64,000 bases of DNA. It comes from Pseudomonas frederiksbergensis. Its GTDB lineage: Bacteria; Pseudomonadota; Gammaproteobacteria; Pseudomonadales; Pseudomonadaceae. Made by a program: the position numbers and the translations under genes. This document shows, one piece after another, positions 11,608-22,966 of this stretch (position 1 is the stretch's first letter; each line of letters starts with the position of its first letter). The notes beneath the pieces are model-generated. The model saw only the letters and a list, made by a program, of their open reading frames with translations. It made no database searches and was not told where the DNA came from. The stretch covers positions 2,480,001-2,544,000 of the forward strand of contig NZ_CP017886.1 in the NCBI RefSeq assembly GCF_001874645.1, written 5' to 3'.

Positions 11608-13203
11608 TCAGCGAGTTGTAGCCAGTTCCTGTTGGACGCTGGCGACAGAGCGAGGCCAAGGTTTACCAGCCTGAACCTTCGCTGGCAAGGCCTTGATGGC
11701 GGTAACGGCTGCATCGCGGTTGGCGAAGCTACCGTAAGTGATGACGTAAAGTGGCTTGCCGTTGAGGACTTTCTTGAAATAGCGGTACTCGCCACCCTGT
11801 TCCTTGACGAAGTTTTGCGCCGAGGCTTCAGAGCTGGTGCCGAGGATTTGCACCACGTAGTTGCCTGGCGCCTGACCTGCGTACCAGGTACCACCGGTCG
11901 TGGCTTTGGCGACGTTCGCCGGCTTCTCGACGGGTTTCTCGACAGGCTTGGCGACTGGGGCTTGTTTGACCACTGGAGCCGGTTTGGCCGCAGGTGCCGG
12001 GGCAGGCTTGGCGGTAGCGACCTGAGTCGGTGCAGGCGCAGGCGTTGGCTTGGCCGCAGGAGCTGGCGTCGGACCGGCCGGAATACCGGCTGGAGGCGCA
12101 GTAGTGGTCACGGTAGGCGGCGTGGCGCTGGAGCCTTCGACCGGCACGCCGTCGTCACCTTCAGTGATACCGCCCGCAGCTTCCGCCAATGGGCCGCGCA
12201 TAACCGGCTGCGATTGTCCGACCAACGGCAACGGCATCGGCTGAGTATTACCGGCGAACTCGACCGCCGGAGCACCGCCGTTCGGCTTCGGTGTGCCCAG
12301 TGGCAATTGCGCCTGCTCATTGGCTGGCGCACCGGTGGTTGGTGCCTTGCTGCGACCTGGCATCAACCAGGCTGCGGCCACCGCGACCACGACTACGGCG
12401 GATATCGCCAATACGTGTTTCTTCGGCATGTTGAACCCCATACTTGGACGCTTGACCGCTGAGCGGCTAGCAATCATGGCTTCGATCATCGCATCGCGGG
12501 CGACCTGATTGATGTTGCCAGGCCATCCATCGGAGCTTTCGTGAATCTCAGAGATCTGATTCGCAGAGAAAAGTTCGATTCCCTGGCCGGCGCCTTCGAG
12601 TCGCTGCGCCAGGTATTCGCGAGTTTCTTCTTCGGCATAAGGTTGCAGCTCGATAACGTGGAAGCGCTCTTCCTCGGTGCTTAGCTGCTCAAGCTCGGCG
12701 ATCAGCGACGACTCACCGAACAGAAACACGTGCGGACGACCTTCCGGCGCACCCGCCGCCAACGCCAGCAGCGCTTCAAGGGCGGACTCGTCGAGTTGCT
12801 CGGCGTCATCGACCAGCAAATAGACTTCCTGGCCGGTCAGTGCGAGCTGTACCACCTGCTTGAGAATCGCGCCGACTTCAGCCTGGGCAACGTTCAACGC
12901 CTGAGCCACCTGACGCAATACACCCGCCGCATCACCGGCACCACGGGCGGAAACCACCACACTCTGCACCGACTGCTTGTTGGTACTGGCTACCAGCGCC
13001 TGACGCAACAAGGTCTTGCCACTGCCTTGTGGGCCGGTGACCACCAGCAACAACTGGCTGTAACGAGCCAGGTGATGCAGTTGCCCCAGCACGGGCTTGC
13101 GCTGGGCAGGGAAGAATTTGAAGCCAGGCACCCGTGGAGCGAAAGGGTCGTGACTCAACTGGTAGTGGCCGAGGAACGCCTCGTCGGCATGCAAACTAGT
13201 CAT
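11608..13203 (-). CDS. damX: DamX-like AAA ATPase with SPOR domain
   Basis: A 531-residue inner-membrane protein. The N-terminal AAA part has Walker A GPQGSGKT at 57-64 and Walker B-like YLLVDDAEQ. A single membrane helix follows KKHVLAIS near residue 265, then a long Ala/Pro/Lys-rich linker and a C-terminal SPOR domain (about 450-525) that should bind denuded septal peptidoglycan. The order aroK-aroB-damX is shared with enteric bacteria, where DamX acts in cell division. The ATPase half resembles ExeA-type proteins. It starts ten bases after the aroB stop and is probably in the pil-aro operon. Confidence 0.9.
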   Translation of the reverse strand: MTSLHADEAFLGHYQLSHDPFAPRVPGFKFFPAQRKPVLGQLHHLARYSQLLLVVTGPQGSGKTLLRQALVASTNKQSVQSVVVSARGAGDAAGVLRQVAQALNVAQAEVGAILKQVVQLALTGQEVYLLVDDAEQLDESALEALLALAAGAPEGRPHVFLFGESSLIAELEQLSTEEERFHVIELQPYAEEETREYLAQRLEGAGQGIELFSANQISEIHESSDGWPGNINQVARDAMIEAMIASRSAVKRPSMGFNMPKKHVLAISAVVVVAVAAAWLMPGRSKAPTTGAPANEQAQLPLGTPKPNGGAPAVEFAGNTQPMPLPLVGQSQPVMRGPLAEAAGGITEGDDGVPVEGSSATPPTVTTTAPPAGIPAGPTPAPAAKPTPAPAPTQVATAKPAPAPAAKPAPVVKQAPVAKPVEKPVEKPANVAKATTGGTWYAGQAPGNYVVQILGTSSEASAQNFVKEQGGEYRYFKKVLNGKPLYVITYGSFANRDAAVTAIKALPAKVQAGKPWPRSVASVQQELATTR

Positions 13204-13213
13204 CGGGATCTTA

Positions 13214-14314
13214 TTAACCTTTAAGCTGAGCCAGGGCGCGGTAATCCGCCCCCAGCGTGGCCTGTAAAACCTCTTTCGGATAATCGTCGGTCACTACGGC
13301 TTCGCCCATGCGGCGCAACAATACCAGTCGCAAACGACCGTCGATTACTTTCTTGTCAATTGCCATGTGTTCGAGAAAATCGGCTTGCGTCATCTCTTCC
13401 GGAGGGATGACCGGCAACCCGGCCCGCTGGAACAGGCGAATGCCACGATCACGCTCCTGCTCACTGATCCAGCCCAGACGCGAAGACATTTCCAGGGCCA
13501 TTACAGTGCCAGCAGCCACTGCTTCACCATGTAGCCAGACACCATAGCCCATGTGGGTTTCGATGGCGTGGCCGAAGGTATGGCCCAGGTTGAGAGTGGC
13601 GCGTACACCAGACTCACGCTCGTCGGCACCGACCACAGCAGCCTTGGCCGTGCAGGAGCGTTCGATAGCGTAGGTCAGGGCCGTTTGATCCAGTGCCCGC
13701 AGGCGATCGACGTTTTCTTCGAGCCAGGTCAGGAACGGCTCGTCGCAGATCAGCCCGTACTTGATGACTTCCGCCAGACCCGCAGACAGCTCGCGGGCCG
13801 GCAAGGTATTGAGTGTGGCGGTATCGATCAACACGACGTTCGGCTGATAGAAGGCGCCGACCATGTTTTTGCCCAGCGGGTGATTGATGCCGGTCTTGCC
13901 GCCAACCGAGGAGTCGACTTGCGAGAGCAATGTCGTCGGGACCTGAATAAAATCGACACCACGCTGGTAACAGGCGGCGGCAAAACCAGCCATGTCACCA
14001 ATCACACCGCCGCCCAGAGCGATCACGGTGGTGCGGCGGTCATGGCGAGCGGTGAGCAGGCTGTCAAAGATGGTTTGCAGGGTTTCCCAGTTCTTGAAGG
14101 CTTCACCGTCGGGCAGAACCACGGAAATAACCGAATACTGTGCAAGGCTGCGGGTCAGACGCTCTAGATACAGCGGCGCAACGGTCTCGTTGGAGATGAT
14201 CGCGACTTGCCGCCCGGCGATATGCGGCGCCAGCAGTTCGGGCTGATCCAGCAACCCTTCGCCAATATGGATCGGGTAGCTACGCTCGCCTAAATCGACC
14301 TTAAGTGTCTGCAT
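13214..14314 (-). CDS. aroB: 3-dehydroquinate synthase
   Basis: A 366-residue NAD- and metal-dependent enzyme that turns DAHP into 3-dehydroquinate, step two of the shikimate pathway. The NAD-binding [16 protein letters not shown] and the segment [22 protein letters not shown] are intact, as are the metal-ligand regions GLAEVIKYG and [11 protein letters not shown]. It lies 148 bases after aroK and just before damX on the same strand, in the usual gammaproteobacterial order. Confidence 0.97.
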   Translation of the reverse strand: MQTLKVDLGERSYPIHIGEGLLDQPELLAPHIAGRQVAIISNETVAPLYLERLTRSLAQYSVISVVLPDGEAFKNWETLQTIFDSLLTARHDRRTTVIALGGGVIGDMAGFAAACYQRGVDFIQVPTTLLSQVDSSVGGKTGINHPLGKNMVGAFYQPNVVLIDTATLNTLPARELSAGLAEVIKYGLICDEPFLTWLEENVDRLRALDQTALTYAIERSCTAKAAVVGADERESGVRATLNLGHTFGHAIETHMGYGVWLHGEAVAAGTVMALEMSSRLGWISEQERDRGIRLFQRAGLPVIPPEEMTQADFLEHMAIDKKVIDGRLRLVLLRRMGEAVVTDDYPKEVLQATLGADYRALAQLKG

Positions 14315-14462
14315 GTGTCCCCACAGTGAAGTTGGAATCAGGCGTCCTGCCTTACATTATCGACTGGCAACATCTGCTTGTGTGACGCTGCCCACTCGTC
14401 ATGCGCCACACCTTCGAGCGGTCATGACGCGACGCCGAGGATAGCGCATTTCGTTCTGCGCA

Positions 14463-14981
14463 TTAACGGGGAGGTAGCTGCTGCAAGCGTTCCAGGATGT
14501 CCAGGACCACCATCCGCGGCGGCCGCTCATCGGTTTCCACCACCAGGTCGGCGATTTCCCGATACAGCGGATCGCGTAATGCCAGTAGATCCCGGAGGGT
14601 TTTTGCCGGATCGGCGGTGCGCAACAGCGGACGATTGCGATCGCGCGCGGTGCGCCCGACCTGCTGTTCGACAGACGCGTGCAGATACACCACGCGCCCG
14701 CCAGCATGCAGCGCCCGACGATTGGCTTCGCGCATCACTGCCCCGCCGCCAGTCGCCAGCACCACACCATCAAGCGTGCACAACTCGGCGATCATCGCCT
14801 GCTCGCGGTCTCGAAAGCCGGGCTCGCCTTCTTTATCGAAGATCCACGGGATATTGGCGCCCGTGCGCAATTCAATTTCCTTATCGGAATCCTTGAACGG
14901 CAGGCGCAGCTCTTTGGCCAACAAGCGGCCGATGGTGCTTTTTCCAGCACCCATTGGCCCAACAAGAATCAAATTTCGCAC
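14463..14981 (-). CDS. aroK: Shikimate kinase
   Basis: A 172-residue P-loop kinase that phosphorylates shikimate at the 3-hydroxyl with ATP. Walker A is [12 protein letters not shown] at residues 8-19; the shikimate-binding Asp is in FKDSDKEIE, and [10 protein letters not shown] and the R-rich lid ([12 protein letters not shown]) are present. It starts four bases after pilQ ends, so it is co-transcribed with pilMNOPQ, and precedes aroB. Confidence 0.97.
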   Translation of the reverse strand: MRNLILVGPMGAGKSTIGRLLAKELRLPFKDSDKEIELRTGANIPWIFDKEGEPGFRDREQAMIAELCTLDGVVLATGGGAVMREANRRALHAGGRVVYLHASVEQQVGRTARDRNRPLLRTADPAKTLRDLLALRDPLYREIADLVVETDERPPRMVVLDILERLQQLPPR

Positions 14982-14985
14982 AGAA

Positions 14986-17061
14986 TCAATGACTCACAGC
15001 AATCGCCTGGTTATTCATGATACGCGGAGTGAGAAATACCAGCAGCTCGGATTTTTTCTCCGACACCACGTCACGCCGGAAAAGGCGGCCAAGATACGGC
15101 ACATCACCGAGAAATGGCACCTTATCTACAACCTTGCTTTGAGTATTTGAGAAAACCCCGCCGATGACGATGGTTTCGCCATCGTTGACCAGTACCTTGG
15201 CGTTAACCTCATTCTTCTTGATCGGCGGTACATCCTGCACTTTGTTCAGATAGTCCGGCTCATCCTTGGTGACCTTGACCTCCATAATGATGCGGTTGTC
15301 CGGGGTGATCTGTGGTGTCACTTCCAGAGACAGCGAGGCCTCCTTGAACGCCACCGATGTCGCGCCGCTGGAGCTGGCTTCCTGATAGGGAATTTCCGTG
15401 CCTTTGAGGATCTTCGCGGTTTCCTTGTCGGAGGTGACCACTTTGGGTTGAGAGACAATTTCCCCGTTGCCAGTCTTCTCCATGGCCGTCAGCTCAAGGT
15501 CCAGCAACACGTTATCGGTGATGAAGGCGATGCCAATCCCCGACGTATTCCCCGCCGCGCCCATGTCGACGAACGGTGAGTTGGTACTGGTGCTGCCCGG
15601 CGTACCGACGGTGGTCGAAGAGCCGCTGCTGACCCCGGAAGCGTTCCAGTTACCCTTGTTACTCACCGAACCGCCCCAACGCACGCCGAGGCTTTTATCG
15701 TAGTCGACGTTGGCTTCGACAATCCGCGCCTCGATCATCACCTGACGCACCGGAATATCCAGTTGAGCGACGATTCGCCGTAGTTCATCCAGACGGTCCT
15801 GGGTCTGGTAAGCAATAATGTTGTTGGTTCGCTCGTCGACAGTGATCGAACCACGCTCGTCGACTTTCGCCTCGGCACTGGTCACCGACTGGAACAGCTT
15901 GGCGATATCCGCCGCCTTGGCGTAGTTGACCTGCAACAGCTCACGGCGCAGTGGCGCCAGCTCGGCGATCTGTTTGCGTGACTCCAGCTCCTGGCGCTCA
16001 CGGGCGGCAATCTCATCTGCCGGCGCTACCAGCAAGACGTTGCCGATCTTGCGCTTGTCCAACCCTTTGGTCTTGAGCACCAGATCCAGTGCCTGATCCC
16101 ACGGCACGTTTTGCAGGCGCAAGGTAATGCCGCCCTGCACCGTGTCGCTGGCCACCAGATTGAGGTTGGTGAAATCGGCGATCAGTTGCAGTACCGAGCG
16201 CACATCGATGTTCTGAAAATTCAACGACAGCTTCTCGCCGCTGTAGGCGAAGCGCTCTGCGTTACGCTTCTGCAGATCGTCGACGGTCATCGGGCGGACA
16301 CTGACGGTCAGTTTGTTGTCAGTCTGGTAGGTCGAATAGTCGTATGTGCCACTGGGCTCGATACTGATGCTGGCTTTATCGGAAGACGCACTGGCGTTGA
16401 CGAACTGCACCGGCGTGGCGAAATCCTTGACGTCCAGACGAACCCGCAACCGTTCAGGCAACTGGGTTTTGGCGAAGTTGAGGATGATCTTGCCGTCATG
16501 CTCCTGGATGTCCGGACTGATACCTGGGTCCGATAAATCAATAACGACATTGCCTTCACCCTGCTCACCGCGCTGAAAGTCCACGCCGCGAATGGCCTTG
16601 CTCACGGGAGCATAAGTCTTGGCTGGCGCTGGCAAGGCGCTGGCCACTCGCGGTGCAGCGGGCCGGGGTTTCCGAGCGGCGGCGGCCTGCCCAACCACCA
16701 CGAACAGCGTGTTGCCCTCAACTCGTGTGCTGTAAGGCGTCAACTGCGTCAGGTTGATGATCAAACGGGCGCGGTCCTTGGTCTCGACCACCGTCGCGCT
16801 GCGAGCGTTGCCGCCTCCCAGGTCCCGCGTCTTGCTTGCCAGTTGGCTGCTCACGCCCGGCAAATCGAGGGCGATTCGGGCCGGCTGATCGGTAGTGTAG
16901 CCATGGGGCGCGGGCGGCGGCCCGTCGAAAGCCAGTTTCAACTCGACGCGATCACCAGGCAGCGCGGCGACATCCAGCGCTTTGAGATTGACTGCCTGGA
17001 CCATCGGAGAAAGCAGCGCCATCCATAGCGAAAAACCGAGGGTTGAGAAGATCCTGTTCAT
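14986..17061 (-). CDS. pilQ: Type IV pilus secretin PilQ
   Basis: A 691-residue outer-membrane secretin forming the channel for the type IV pilus. A signal peptide (cleavage after MVQA near residue 23) is followed by AMIN domains, which bind peptidoglycan, then an STN/N0 domain ([20 protein letters not shown]), an N1 domain and the secretin barrel with [14 protein letters not shown] near the C-terminus. Last gene of pilMNOPQ, 13 bases after pilP, and followed almost directly by aroK. Confidence 0.97.
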   Translation of the reverse strand: MNRIFSTLGFSLWMALLSPMVQAVNLKALDVAALPGDRVELKLAFDGPPPAPHGYTTDQPARIALDLPGVSSQLASKTRDLGGGNARSATVVETKDRARLIINLTQLTPYSTRVEGNTLFVVVGQAAAARKPRPAAPRVASALPAPAKTYAPVSKAIRGVDFQRGEQGEGNVVIDLSDPGISPDIQEHDGKIILNFAKTQLPERLRVRLDVKDFATPVQFVNASASSDKASISIEPSGTYDYSTYQTDNKLTVSVRPMTVDDLQKRNAERFAYSGEKLSLNFQNIDVRSVLQLIADFTNLNLVASDTVQGGITLRLQNVPWDQALDLVLKTKGLDKRKIGNVLLVAPADEIAARERQELESRKQIAELAPLRRELLQVNYAKAADIAKLFQSVTSAEAKVDERGSITVDERTNNIIAYQTQDRLDELRRIVAQLDIPVRQVMIEARIVEANVDYDKSLGVRWGGSVSNKGNWNASGVSSGSSTTVGTPGSTSTNSPFVDMGAAGNTSGIGIAFITDNVLLDLELTAMEKTGNGEIVSQPKVVTSDKETAKILKGTEIPYQEASSSGATSVAFKEASLSLEVTPQITPDNRIIMEVKVTKDEPDYLNKVQDVPPIKKNEVNAKVLVNDGETIVIGGVFSNTQSKVVDKVPFLGDVPYLGRLFRRDVVSEKKSELLVFLTPRIMNNQAIAVSH

Positions 17062-17074
17062 GATACGAGTTCCA

Positions 17075-17602
17075 CTATGAGTGCTCTTTCAAAGGAATAG
17101 TCCTCGGCCGCTCCAACCAGGCACCTTCGCCATCGGGAACGATTTCGACCACATCGACTTGCGAGTCACTGATGGCCACGATCCGGCCATCGTTGCGCCC
17201 CAGGTAGTCACCGACCTTCAGCCGATGCACCCCACCGGCACCGCGCAGCAACGCAAAAGCGCCGGAGGCATTGGAGATAGTGCCGACCATTTCAAACTGC
17301 TCGATGTTGAAACCTTCGAGGTATTGCCTGACCCGATTCGGATCGGGCTTGACGTTGCGCGCCCCCGGTTTTCGACCTGCCAGACCGACCCTGACTTGCG
17401 GTGAAAACGGGCTGCGCAACGACGCAGCGTTGTAAGTGAATGACTCGTAAGACCTGAACGTCGGCACAGGTTCAATCTTGCCGGGCGGGCGCAGGCGCAC
17501 CTCGTTCATGTAGGCGTCCAGATCGCTGACGTCGTTACCGTTGCCACAACCGGCAAGACCACCCAGCAGCACAGCCAGCGAAAACCATCGGGCCGCGTTC
17601 AT
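17075..17602 (-). CDS. pilP: Type IV pilus lipoprotein PilP
   Basis: A 175-residue inner-membrane lipoprotein; the lipobox LAGC puts the lipidated Cys at residue 19. It links the PilMNO inner-membrane complex to PilQ. The C-terminal beta domain contains FEMVGTISNASGAFALLR and KVGDYLGRNDGRI, typical of the family. Its start overlaps the pilO stop by four bases (ATGA). Confidence 0.96.
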   Translation of the reverse strand: MNAARWFSLAVLLGGLAGCGNGNDVSDLDAYMNEVRLRPPGKIEPVPTFRSYESFTYNAASLRSPFSPQVRVGLAGRKPGARNVKPDPNRVRQYLEGFNIEQFEMVGTISNASGAFALLRGAGGVHRLKVGDYLGRNDGRIVAISDSQVDVVEIVPDGEGAWLERPRTIPLKEHS

Positions 17603-18222
17603 TTCTGCAACCCCTTGTCGTTGTAGCGGTAAGTCTTGGCCAGGATGTTCATGCGCAGTTTCGCGCCGCTGTCCGGAACGACCGGCTCGACGTTGAAATC
17701 GTGCAGGGTGACGATCCGCGGGAGGCTGGCGACGCCACTGACGAAGGTCGCCAGGTCATGGTAGGCGCCGGTGACAGTGATCTGGATCGGTAGCTCGATG
17801 TAGAACTGCTGGGTGACTTCCGGCAGCAGCTTGATCTCTTCAAACTCCAGCCCGCTGCCCAATCCGGTGCGAGTGATATCTTCCAGTAGACCGGGCACTT
17901 CGGTATCGCTGGGCAACTGCCGCAACAGCACGCCGAAGGAGGTTTCCATTGCCTTCATCTGCTCGATGTAGCGCTCCAGATTGGCCGCCAGGCGTGCCTT
18001 GCTCGCGAACTGCTCCTTGAGGGTCGCTTCCCCGGCTCGGGCCTGTTCAAGCTGATTTTCAAGATCCTTCAGGTAAAAGCTGTAACCCAGCGCCAGCACC
18101 AGCACGATCAGCAGCCCGCCGGCCAGGCCTTTGATTGCCGTGGGCCAGGAGCCTATGTTGTTCAGGTCCAGGTCGTTGATATCGACCTTGCGCAACCCCT
18201 CGAACCATTGGGACGGACTCAT
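17599..18222 (-). CDS. pilO: Type IV pilus protein PilO
   Basis: A 207-residue bitopic inner-membrane protein. A short cytoplasmic segment leads to a membrane helix at about residues 30-51 (GLAGGLLIVLVLALGYSFYL), then a coiled coil and a ferredoxin-like periplasmic domain. It dimerises with PilN to align the pilus motor with the secretin. It overlaps pilN upstream and pilP downstream by four bases each, so translation is coupled. Confidence 0.96.
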   Translation of the reverse strand: MSPSQWFEGLRKVDINDLDLNNIGSWPTAIKGLAGGLLIVLVLALGYSFYLKDLENQLEQARAGEATLKEQFASKARLAANLERYIEQMKAMETSFGVLLRQLPSDTEVPGLLEDITRTGLGSGLEFEEIKLLPEVTQQFYIELPIQITVTGAYHDLATFVSGVASLPRIVTLHDFNVEPVVPDSGAKLRMNILAKTYRYNDKGLQK

Positions 18223-18784
18223 TTCGCGTCCTCCGCTGCGGCCGGCTGAGTCTGACGAACGCTCAACTGGAACACGTTGGCCTGATCCAGCGCACCGGCA
18301 GTGGTTGCCTTGACTTCGGTCAGGCTCGGCGCTTCGAACCAGTCGGACGCGTCAAGGTTGCGCATCAACTCCGAGACGCGATTGTTCGATTCTGCCGCAC
18401 CGCTGATGGACAGCGTTTTATCGACCATTTTCAGGTCAGTGAAATACACCCCGTCTGGCAGCGTACGCGCCAATTGGTCGAAAATCCGCCCACTGACCGG
18501 CCGGTTGCCCTGCAAGTCCTGGATGATCCGCATCCGCTCGACGAGTTGCTGACGGCGGGCTTTCAGATCGCTGATCTGCTTGATCCGGTCATCGAGCACA
18601 GCGATCTGTTTGCCGATGTAATCGTTGCGTGCGACCTGCCGATCAATGGCACTGCTGATGAAGTGGTCACCCAGCAGAATCACCCCGACTGCCGCTGCCA
18701 GCGCACCGGCCAGCCCCACCAGGAAGCGCTTGCGACGTTCCTCGCGCAACGCTTCGCGCCAAGGGAGAAGATTGATCCGCGCCA

Positions 18785-18785
<1 letters not shown>
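18219..18785 (-). CDS. pilN: Type IV pilus protein PilN
   Basis: A 188-residue inner-membrane protein. The N-terminal INLLPWREALREER motif is the tail that binds PilM; a membrane helix at about residues 22-45 and a periplasmic coiled coil plus alpha/beta domain follow. Its start overlaps the last base of pilM and its end overlaps pilO, as expected for a tightly coupled operon. Confidence 0.97.
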
Positions 18786-19876
<1,091 letters not shown>

Positions 19877-19917
19877 TTACGGACTCTTTATCATTCGTTG
19901 CGTTCATTAGCTGCGCC

Positions 19918-19963
19918 TTGACAGAGGCGCCAAATGCGCTTTTGGCGGAAAAATGCTTATAAT
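19918..19963 (+). promoter_or_regulatory. Promoter-like elements and inverted repeat upstream of ponA
   Basis: A consensus TATAAT lies at 19958-19963 and a consensus TTGACA at 19918-19923, but they are 34 bases apart, too far to form one promoter. Between them CGCCAAA (19928-19934) and TTTGGCG (19941-19947) form a perfect seven-base inverted repeat. The TATAAT is a likely -10 box for ponA; the inverted repeat could be an operator in the pilM-ponA gap. Confidence 0.4.
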
Positions 19964-20062
19964 GCCCAGCGTTTTTTCCGCTTTCTCAAGCGCGGGCCTA
20001 CCCTTGCTTACCTTGAATGCCCTGACGCCTAATTCATTCTTTACCCTGGATGTCCAAAAGCC

Positions 20063-22504
20063 TTGATTCGTCTGCTGAAATTTTTCGGGTGGTCCATCGT
20101 CGCCGTTTTCTGCGGACTGCTCCTCGGTCTGAGCGGCGCCTTTCTTTACCTTAGTCCGGGATTGCCATCCGTGGAGGCGCTGAGAAGCATTCAGTTGCAG
20201 ATTCCTTTGCGGGTCTACAGCAGCGACGGCAAATTGATCGCAGAATTTGGCGAAATGCGCCGCACGCCGATCCGCTTTGCCGACATCCCGCCCAATTTCA
20301 TCAATGCGCTGCTCAGTGCTGAAGACGACAACTTCGCCAATCACTATGGTGTCGACCCCAGCAGCCTGATGCGTGCCGCGACCCAACTGGTCAAAAGCGG
20401 ACACATTCAATCCGGCGGCAGCACCATCACCATGCAGGTGGCGAAGAACTTCTTCCTCACCAGCGAACGCAGTTTTTCGCGCAAGACCACGGAAATCCTC
20501 CTGGCCCTGCAAATCGAGCGTCAGCTGACCAAGGACGAGATCCTTGAGCTCTACGTGAACAAGATCTATCTGGGCAACCGTGCCTACGGAATCGAGGCGG
20601 CGGCGCAGGTGTATTACGGCAAGCCGATTCGCGACGTCAGCCTGGCGCAGATGGCGATGATCGCCGGCCTGCCGAAAGCCCCTTCGCGCTTCAACCCGCT
20701 GGCTAACCCTGCGCGCAGCAAGGAACGTCGCGACTGGATCCTGGGGCGCATGTACAAGCTCGGGAAAATCGACGAAGCGGCGTATCAGACCGCAATCAAC
20801 GAGCCGCTGAACGCCAGCTATCACGTACCGACGCCGGAAGTGAACGCGCCGTACATCGCTGAAATGGCCCGTGCCGAAATGGTCGGTCGTTATGGCAGCG
20901 ATGCCTACACCGAAGGTTTCCGCGTCACCACCACCGTGCCGAGCAACCTCCAGGAAATGGCCAACACCGCCGTTCATGAAGGCTTGATCACCTACGACCA
21001 GCGTCACGGCTATCGCGGCCCTGAATCCCGCCTGCCGGGCAAGACGCCCGACGCCTGGGCCACAGAGCTGACCAAGCAGCGCACCATCAGCGGCCTGGAG
21101 CCGGCCATCGTCACCCAGGTCGAGAAAAACGGCGTACAGGTCCTGACCCGTAACGGCGAAGAACATGTCAGCTGGGACAGCATGAAATGGGCGCGCCCAT
21201 TCCTGAATACCAACAGCATGGGCGCGGCACCGAAGCAGCCCTCGGACGTCGCCCAGGTCGGTGACTTGATCCGCGTACAACGCCAACCGGACAACGCCCT
21301 GAAGTTCAGCCAGATTCCGGTCGCCCAAGGCGCGCTGGTTTCGCTGGACCCGCAGAACGGCGCCATCCGCGCATTGGTCGGCGGCTTCGCGTTCGAGCAG
21401 AGCAACTACAACCGCGCCATGCAGGCCAAGCGCCAACCGGGCTCGAGCTTCAAGCCATTCGTCTACAGCGCTGCGCTGGATAACGGCTACACCCCGGCAA
21501 CGCTGGTGAACGACGCACCGATCGTGTTTGTCGACGAGTACCTGGACAAAGTCTGGCGTCCGAAGAACGACACCAACACCTTCCTCGGCCCGATCCGCAT
21601 GCGTGAAGCGCTCTACAAGTCGCGCAACCTGGTATCGATCCGTTTGCTGCAAGCGATGGGCGTAGGCAAGACCATCGACTACATCACTCGCTTTGGCTTC
21701 AACAAGCAGGATCTGCCGCCTAACCTTTCTCTGGCGCTGGGCACTGCGACGTTGACGCCGATGGAAATCGCCACCGGCTGGAGCACCTTTGCCAACGGCG
21801 GCTATAAGATCAGCCCGTACATCATCGACAAGATCGAAAGCCGCAACGGTGACACGCTGTTCGTCGCCAACCCGCCAAGCGTGCCGAAGAGCGATGTTGC
21901 CAGCAGCGGGATTGCAGCCCCGGCGAGCAACACGTTTACGGTCAACCCGATGCCAGGCGAAGCGCCGGCGGCGCAAGCCACTGTACAAGCACCGGCAGTC
22001 GCGGAACGCATCGTCGACGGGCGCACCACGTTCATCCTCAACAGCATGCTCGAAGACGTGATCAAGCTCGGTACCGGGCGTCGCGCCCTGGCAATGGGCC
22101 GCAGCGACATCGCGGGCAAGACCGGGACCACCAACGAATCCAAGGATGCCTGGTTCTCGGGCTACAACGCCGATTACGTGACCACGGTCTGGACCGGTTT
22201 CGACCAACCGGAAAGCCTTGGCAAGCGCGAGTTCGGGGGCACCGTCGCACTGCCGATCTGGATGAACTACATGGGCGCTGCGCTCAAAGACAAGCCACCG
22301 CATACCCAGGCGGAGCCGGAAGGCATCCTCAGCCTGCGGGTTGATCCGGTCAGCGGCCGTGCGGCCACTCCAAGTACGCCAGGTGCCTACTTCGAGCTGT
22401 TCAAGTCCGAAGACACGCCACCATCGGTCAACGAACTGGGCAACGGCAATGCACCGGGCAGCCCGCTGCCAGCGGACGAAGCGGCGCCGATCGATTTGTT
22501 CTGA
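20063..22504 (+). CDS. ponA: Penicillin-binding protein 1A
   Basis: An 813-residue bifunctional class A PBP that polymerises and cross-links peptidoglycan. One N-terminal membrane helix (about 10-30) anchors it. The GT51 glycosyltransferase domain has catalytic Glu87 in SAEDDNF and GGSTITMQVAKNFFL; an OB-like insertion follows; the transpeptidase domain has SSFKPF (SxxK), SRN and GKTGTTNE (KTG). The start is TTG, giving MIRLLKFF as in relatives. It is divergent from pilM, the conserved Pseudomonas arrangement. Confidence 0.96.
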   Translation: MIRLLKFFGWSIVAVFCGLLLGLSGAFLYLSPGLPSVEALRSIQLQIPLRVYSSDGKLIAEFGEMRRTPIRFADIPPNFINALLSAEDDNFANHYGVDPSSLMRAATQLVKSGHIQSGGSTITMQVAKNFFLTSERSFSRKTTEILLALQIERQLTKDEILELYVNKIYLGNRAYGIEAAAQVYYGKPIRDVSLAQMAMIAGLPKAPSRFNPLANPARSKERRDWILGRMYKLGKIDEAAYQTAINEPLNASYHVPTPEVNAPYIAEMARAEMVGRYGSDAYTEGFRVTTTVPSNLQEMANTAVHEGLITYDQRHGYRGPESRLPGKTPDAWATELTKQRTISGLEPAIVTQVEKNGVQVLTRNGEEHVSWDSMKWARPFLNTNSMGAAPKQPSDVAQVGDLIRVQRQPDNALKFSQIPVAQGALVSLDPQNGAIRALVGGFAFEQSNYNRAMQAKRQPGSSFKPFVYSAALDNGYTPATLVNDAPIVFVDEYLDKVWRPKNDTNTFLGPIRMREALYKSRNLVSIRLLQAMGVGKTIDYITRFGFNKQDLPPNLSLALGTATLTPMEIATGWSTFANGGYKISPYIIDKIESRNGDTLFVANPPSVPKSDVASSGIAAPASNTFTVNPMPGEAPAAQATVQAPAVAERIVDGRTTFILNSMLEDVIKLGTGRRALAMGRSDIAGKTGTTNESKDAWFSGYNADYVTTVWTGFDQPESLGKREFGGTVALPIWMNYMGAALKDKPPHTQAEPEGILSLRVDPVSGRAATPSTPGAYFELFKSEDTPPSVNELGNGNAPGSPLPADEAAPIDLF

Positions 22505-22521
22505 TCACAACAGCCCCACCC

Positions 22522-22557
22522 AAAAGCCCCGCTCTTCGTTTGAAGGCGGGGCTTTTT
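22522..22557. terminator. Bidirectional intrinsic terminator after ponA
   Basis: AAAAGCCCCGC and GCGGGGCTTTTT flank a 13-base loop, between the convergent ponA and DUF6124-type gene. A and T runs on both sides suit both directions. Confidence 0.9.
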
Positions 22558-22577
22558 AGTCTCTGGACTTCGTGCTT

Positions 22578-22966
22578 CTACTCTTTGACGTAAAACTGTT
22601 CTGACTCCGACGGATTGTAGTCATCCAGCGCCTTGTCCACCAACAACAGGGCGCCATCGACCATCCGGCAAATCGCCAACGCCACACTCCGTCGCGAGCC
22701 CTCGATTTCGAATGCCAAATCGGCGGCCATGACCTTGACCGACGCCAGATCCTCCGAAGCATTGGCCAACAGGCTTTCGAGGCCCACGTCTGGAGCAACG
22801 CTGAACAGGCGGTCAGATCGCAGATCGCTGAAGCGCAGTTTGGCTAGGGTGGGTTTCAGGTAATGATCGAGAGCACGGTACGCGGCGTCGTGGAGCTTTT
22901 TTGAATCGAGGGATTCGTAGGGGAGACGTCGTCGGGTTCTGGGGGGCTGGGGGTTTCTTTGATCAT
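22578..22966 (-). pseudogene. DUF6124-type small protein, frameshifted near the N-terminus
   Basis: The body (YESLDSKKLHDAAYRALDHY, then a SVAPDVGLESLLANASE region) resembles small uncharacterised Pseudomonas proteins I know as DUF6124. The expected start is the ATG at 22966, with AAGGAG seven bases upstream, coding MIKETPSPPEPDDVSP; but this frame stops after 36 codons, while the body lies in another frame. The switch is at about 22921-22925, where one base is missing in GTCTCCCCTACG (one more base, for example a fifth C, would restore DDVSPYESLD). The body could still be read from an ATG at 22997, but without a ribosome site. Function is unknown. Real loss or sequencing error cannot be told apart here. 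Confidence 0.7.

Noticed and set aside
19907..22303. A 798-codon open frame antisense to ponA
   Set aside because: Same cause; ponA on the plus strand has complete catalytic motifs and the antisense product resembles nothing.
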